Shown piece after piece: positions 61,565 through 64,000 of a stretch of DNA of 64,000 nucleotides. Position 1 is the stretch's first letter; every line of letters starts with the position of its first letter. The notes beneath the pieces are model-generated. The model ran no database searches. It was not told the origin of the DNA and worked only from the letters and a program-made list of their open reading frames with translations. A program made the translations under genes and the position numbers. Where the stretch lies: the NCBI RefSeq assembly GCF_017349075.1, contig NZ_JAFMOF010000003.1, forward strand, positions 682,001-746,000, in the 5' to 3' direction. This DNA is from Streptomyces triculaminicus (GTDB taxonomy: Bacteria; Actinomycetota; Actinomycetes; Streptomycetales; Streptomycetaceae).

Positions 61565-63001
61565 GTGAGTACGTCCGCCACGACCGGCTTCTGCAGGGTG
61601 ACCGTCGTCGCGCCGGACCGCCGCGTCGACGTGGCCCTGCCCGACGACCTGCCCGTCGCCGACGTCCACCCCGAGGTCCTCAGGCTCACCGGCGGGACGC
61701 AGCCGGCGGGCACCCCCACCGGCTACCACCTGGTGCGCCGCGACGGCACCGTCCTCGACGGCGCCCGCACCCTCGCCGCCCAGCACGTTCTCGACGGCGA
61801 GATCCTCTCGCTGCGCCCCTTCGCCGAATCGCTGCCGCCGGCGGTCCACGACGACGTCTCCGACGCCGTCGCCACCGCGGTCCTGCGCGACCGCGCGCTG
61901 TGGGACGCCCGGCTGCTGCACGGCTTCGGCCTGACCGCCGGCGCCCTGCTGCTGGTCCTCATGGGCTGCCTGCTGTGGTTCGCCGACCCCGTGCGCCACG
62001 ACATGCACGGCACGCCCGGCGTCGCCGCCGGCGCGGTCGCCGTCCTCCTGACCGCCTTCGCGGGCGTGCGCGCCCGCGTCTATGACGACCGGATCTCCGC
62101 CGTGGCACTCGGACTGGCCGCCGTGCCGCACCTGCTGATCGCCGGGGCGGGGGTGGTCGCGCCGGCGCCCGGCGAGGGCGCGGGCCGGCTGCAGTTCCTG
62201 CTCGGCTGCTCGGCCGTCCTGCTCGCCGCCGTCGTCCTGGTGGCCCTCATGCCCTCCGGCGACGCCCCCTTCGTGGCGGTCGTCGTGGCCTCCGCCACCG
62301 GCATCCTGGCCACCTTCGGCACCATCCTCGCCGCGGCCCGGCCCACCGCGGCCGCCGCCGTCTGCGCGGTCGCCGGAATCGGCGCCCTCGCCTTCCTGCC
62401 CGCCCTCTCCGCCCGCGTGGCCCGGCTGCCCGTCGGCTACGCCGCGCCCCGCGCCGCCACCGACGACGACCTCGACACACCCGGCGAGGGCGAGCCGGCC
62501 GAGCCCGTGGACGCCGAGCGCGTCGCCGCCCAGGCCCGCCGCGGCCACGAGCTGCTGCTCGGCCTGGTCGCCGGCTGCGCGGCCGTCGTCACCGGCGCCA
62601 CCGCCGTCCTCGCCTTCTCGGCCGACCCCTGGGCCCAGGGCCTGGCCCTGGCCACCGCCCTCGCCGCCCTGCTGCGCGCCCGGCTCTTCCGCTACACCGC
62701 CCAGGTCGCGGCCCTCCTCGGCGCCGGCCTGGCGGGGCTCGCGCTGCTGGTCCTGGGCCTGGCCCTGCACCCGCCGGCCGGCGCCGCCTCCGACATCCGC
62801 ACGCTGTGGCTCACCGCGGCCGTCATCGCCGTGGCCGCCCCGCTCACCGGCGTCGCCCTGATCGTCCCCCGCAAGGGGCTGTCACCCTTTTGGGGGAGAC
62901 TGTCCGACGTCGCCGAGAGCACCCTCCTGCTCGCGCTGGTGCCCCTGTGCCTCGCCGTGCTCGACGTGTACTCGACAGCGCGCGGGCTGGCCGGCGGCTG
63001 A
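61565..63001 (+). CDS. eccD: Type VII secretion integral membrane protein EccD
   Basis: 478-residue ESX channel component. A ubiquitin-like N-terminal domain (residues ~1-95: TGFCRVTVVAPDRRVDVALPDDLPVADVHPEVL) precedes about 11 transmembrane helices, starting LHGFGLTAGALLLVLMGCLLW. An acidic loop (ATDDDLDTPGEGEPAEPVDAE) separates the two halves. The GTG at 61565 follows an AGGGGG region; the frame extends upstream without a plausible start. It closes the ESX locus; rpsO follows 230 bases later. Confidence 0.93.
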   Translation: MSTSATTGFCRVTVVAPDRRVDVALPDDLPVADVHPEVLRLTGGTQPAGTPTGYHLVRRDGTVLDGARTLAAQHVLDGEILSLRPFAESLPPAVHDDVSDAVATAVLRDRALWDARLLHGFGLTAGALLLVLMGCLLWFADPVRHDMHGTPGVAAGAVAVLLTAFAGVRARVYDDRISAVALGLAAVPHLLIAGAGVVAPAPGEGAGRLQFLLGCSAVLLAAVVLVALMPSGDAPFVAVVVASATGILATFGTILAAARPTAAAAVCAVAGIGALAFLPALSARVARLPVGYAAPRAATDDDLDTPGEGEPAEPVDAERVAAQARRGHELLLGLVAGCAAVVTGATAVLAFSADPWAQGLALATALAALLRARLFRYTAQVAALLGAGLAGLALLVLGLALHPPAGAASDIRTLWLTAAVIAVAAPLTGVALIVPRKGLSPFWGRLSDVAESTLLLALVPLCLAVLDVYSTARGLAGG

Positions 63002-63231
63002 GCCCGGACCGGGCCGCCCGGCGCGCCATCCCCGGCCCGCGACCGGCGGCGGGCCCGCCCACCAGGGCTGGTACTGTGTGCTGTGGCCGTTTGTGTACGC
63101 GCCTCCGGACCGCCCCGAAGGGCTTCTGGGGACAGCGCCCAGCGGACCCCGCCTCCCGAGTAACGGAAGCTCCCCTGAGAAAGAGACCAGGGGCACTCGG
63201 TGGCCGAAACGAGACTCAGAAGGAGTACCGC

Positions 63232-63519
63232 GTGTCGCTCGACGCCGCTACGAAGAAGCAGATCATGTCCGAGTTCGCCACCAAGGAGGGCGACACCGGC
63301 TCCCCCGAGGTCCAGGTCGCGCTGCTCACCCGCCGCATCTCGGACCTGACCGAGCACCTCAAGCAGCACAAGCACGACCACCACTCCCGCCGTGGTCTGC
63401 TGCTCCTGGTCGGTCAGCGTCGCCGCCTGCTGCAGTACCTGGCCAAGAAGGACATCACGCGCTTCCGCGCCCTGGTCGAGCGCCTCGGCATCCGCCGCGG
63501 TGCCGCCGGCGCCAAGTAA
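63232..63519 (+). CDS. rpsO: 30S ribosomal protein S15
   Basis: 95 residues, full length for S15. Conserved GSPEVQVALLTRRISDLTEHLKQHKHDHHSRRGLLLLVGQRRRLLQYL. It binds the central domain of 16S rRNA early in 30S assembly. It starts at a GTG with AAGGAG seven bases ahead. The rpsO-pnp order is conserved; a hairpin follows the stop. Confidence 0.97.
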   Translation: MSLDAATKKQIMSEFATKEGDTGSPEVQVALLTRRISDLTEHLKQHKHDHHSRRGLLLLVGQRRRLLQYLAKKDITRFRALVERLGIRRGAAGAK

Positions 63520-63526
63520 GACGCAT

Positions 63527-63564
63527 GAAGGGAGCGGTTCCCACACCCGGGAGCCGCTCCCTTC
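63527..63564 (+). terminator. Hairpin after rpsO
   Basis: GAAGGGAGCGGTTCCC (63527-63542) pairs with 63549-63564 over 16 base pairs with one wobble, around a six-base loop. In Streptomyces the rpsO-pnp region is known to be processed by RNase III and to have read-through. Confidence 0.75.
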
Positions 63565-63698
63565 GCGTATGCCGCGGCACGCGGAACGATCCCGCACCGC
63601 GTCCGATGGGAAGCCGGGACGAGCAGAAGCTTTGTAGTCTGGTCCCACAACGGCATACAGAACGAGACACCTGACGAGGAGGAGCGCCGGGCTCTTCG

Positions 63699-63757
63699 CC
63701 GGTCCTCGGTAGTGGCCCCCGGAACAGGGAATTCCGGGTGCTTCGATCGAAGACCGG
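63699..63757 (+). promoter_or_regulatory. Structured leader of pnp
   Basis: Nested hairpin: CCGGTCCTC (63699-63707) with GAAGACCGG (63749-63757), enclosing CCCGGAA (63718-63724) with TTCCGGG (63732-63738). The 312-base rpsO-pnp interval holds no other gene I can support. Such leader hairpins in rpsO-pnp are RNase III sites in S. coelicolor and E. coli; equivalence here is inferred. Confidence 0.5.
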
Positions 63758-63831
63758 CCCGCACGGAGCAAGCGGCGCCCTCCGCCAGTCCCCGCCACAC
63801 GGGCGAGGACGTAGACGAGGAGATATCCCTG

Positions 63832-64000
63832 GTGGAGAACGAGACCCACTACGCCGAGGCCGTCATCGACAACGGCGCCTTCGGCACCCGCACCATCCGC
63901 TTCGAGACGGGCCGCCTGGCCAAGCAGGCCGCCGGCTCCGCCGTGGCGTACCTGGACGACGACACCATGGTGCTGTCGGCCACCACCGCTTCCAAGAAGC
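63832..64000 (+). CDS. pnp: Polyribonucleotide nucleotidyltransferase, N-terminal fragment
   Basis: The first 56 codons of PNPase, cut by the window edge. From the GTG at 63832 it reads VENETHYAEAVIDNGAFGTRTIRFETGRLAKQAAGSAVAYLDDDTMVLSATTASKK, the start of the first RNase PH domain. The enzyme degrades RNA 3' to 5' with phosphate and can add tails. Its leader carries a hairpin and GAGGAGAT ribosome binding sequence. Confidence 0.93.
   Translation, partial: MENETHYAEAVIDNGAFGTRTIRFETGRLAKQAAGSAVAYLDDDTMVLSATTASKK

Overview
The window is chromosomal DNA from a high-GC actinomycete, almost certainly a Streptomyces or close relative. Third codon positions are nearly all G or C, GTG starts are common, and from memory the gene order (gabT, dxr-rseP-ispG, proS, rimP-nusA-ylxR-infB-ylxP-rbfA-truB, ribF, an ESX locus containing bldB, rpsO-pnp) follows the Streptomyces coelicolor core chromosome. 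I see no tRNA, rRNA, CRISPR array, insertion sequence, prophage or integration site.

Bases 1-20000 are dominated by amine and GABA metabolism: a class III aminotransferase cut by the window edge, an AsnC-type regulator, a gamma-aminobutyraldehyde-type dehydrogenase, a polyamine-binding lipoprotein, a potABC transporter, a PuuB-like FAD amine oxidase, gabT, a PucR regulator and a second aldehyde dehydrogenase. Together they could import putrescine or related amines, oxidise them to GABA and pass the carbon to succinate. Interspersed are adenosine deaminase, a GDPD phosphodiesterase, a NADAR protein, a PAP2 phosphatase and a membrane-anchored P-loop ATPase.

Bases 20000-31500 carry an acyl-CoA dehydrogenase, two MEP isoprenoid genes flanking a site-2 protease, two GNAT acetyltransferases, prolyl-tRNA synthetase, an APH-fold kinase, a ferritin-like protein and a lipoprotein. 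Bases 31600-44600 hold the translation and ribosome-maturation operon, an unusual ~1,500-residue trypsin-like/NTPase protein, and ribF.

Bases 44660-63000 form a type VII (ESX) secretion locus in several transcription units: an EspI-like ParA/MinD ATPase, an unknown protein and EccE (minus); EccB, mycosin MycP and two membrane-anchored beta-propeller proteins (plus); a DUF397 gene that is probably bldB (minus); the WXG100 pair EsxB/EsxA (plus); EccC (minus); EccD (plus). The window ends in rpsO and the start of pnp.

An important caveat: at least fourteen reading-frame breaks, all explained by one missing base and nearly all in C/G homopolymers, interrupt seven genes including the essential infB. 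I read these as sequence errors, so those genes are annotated as intact CDS across the breaks.

The strongest candidates for under-described biology are the ESX locus with its two propeller proteins and embedded bldB, and the giant protein between truB and ribF, whose protease serine appears replaced by threonine and is fused to a P-loop NTPase.
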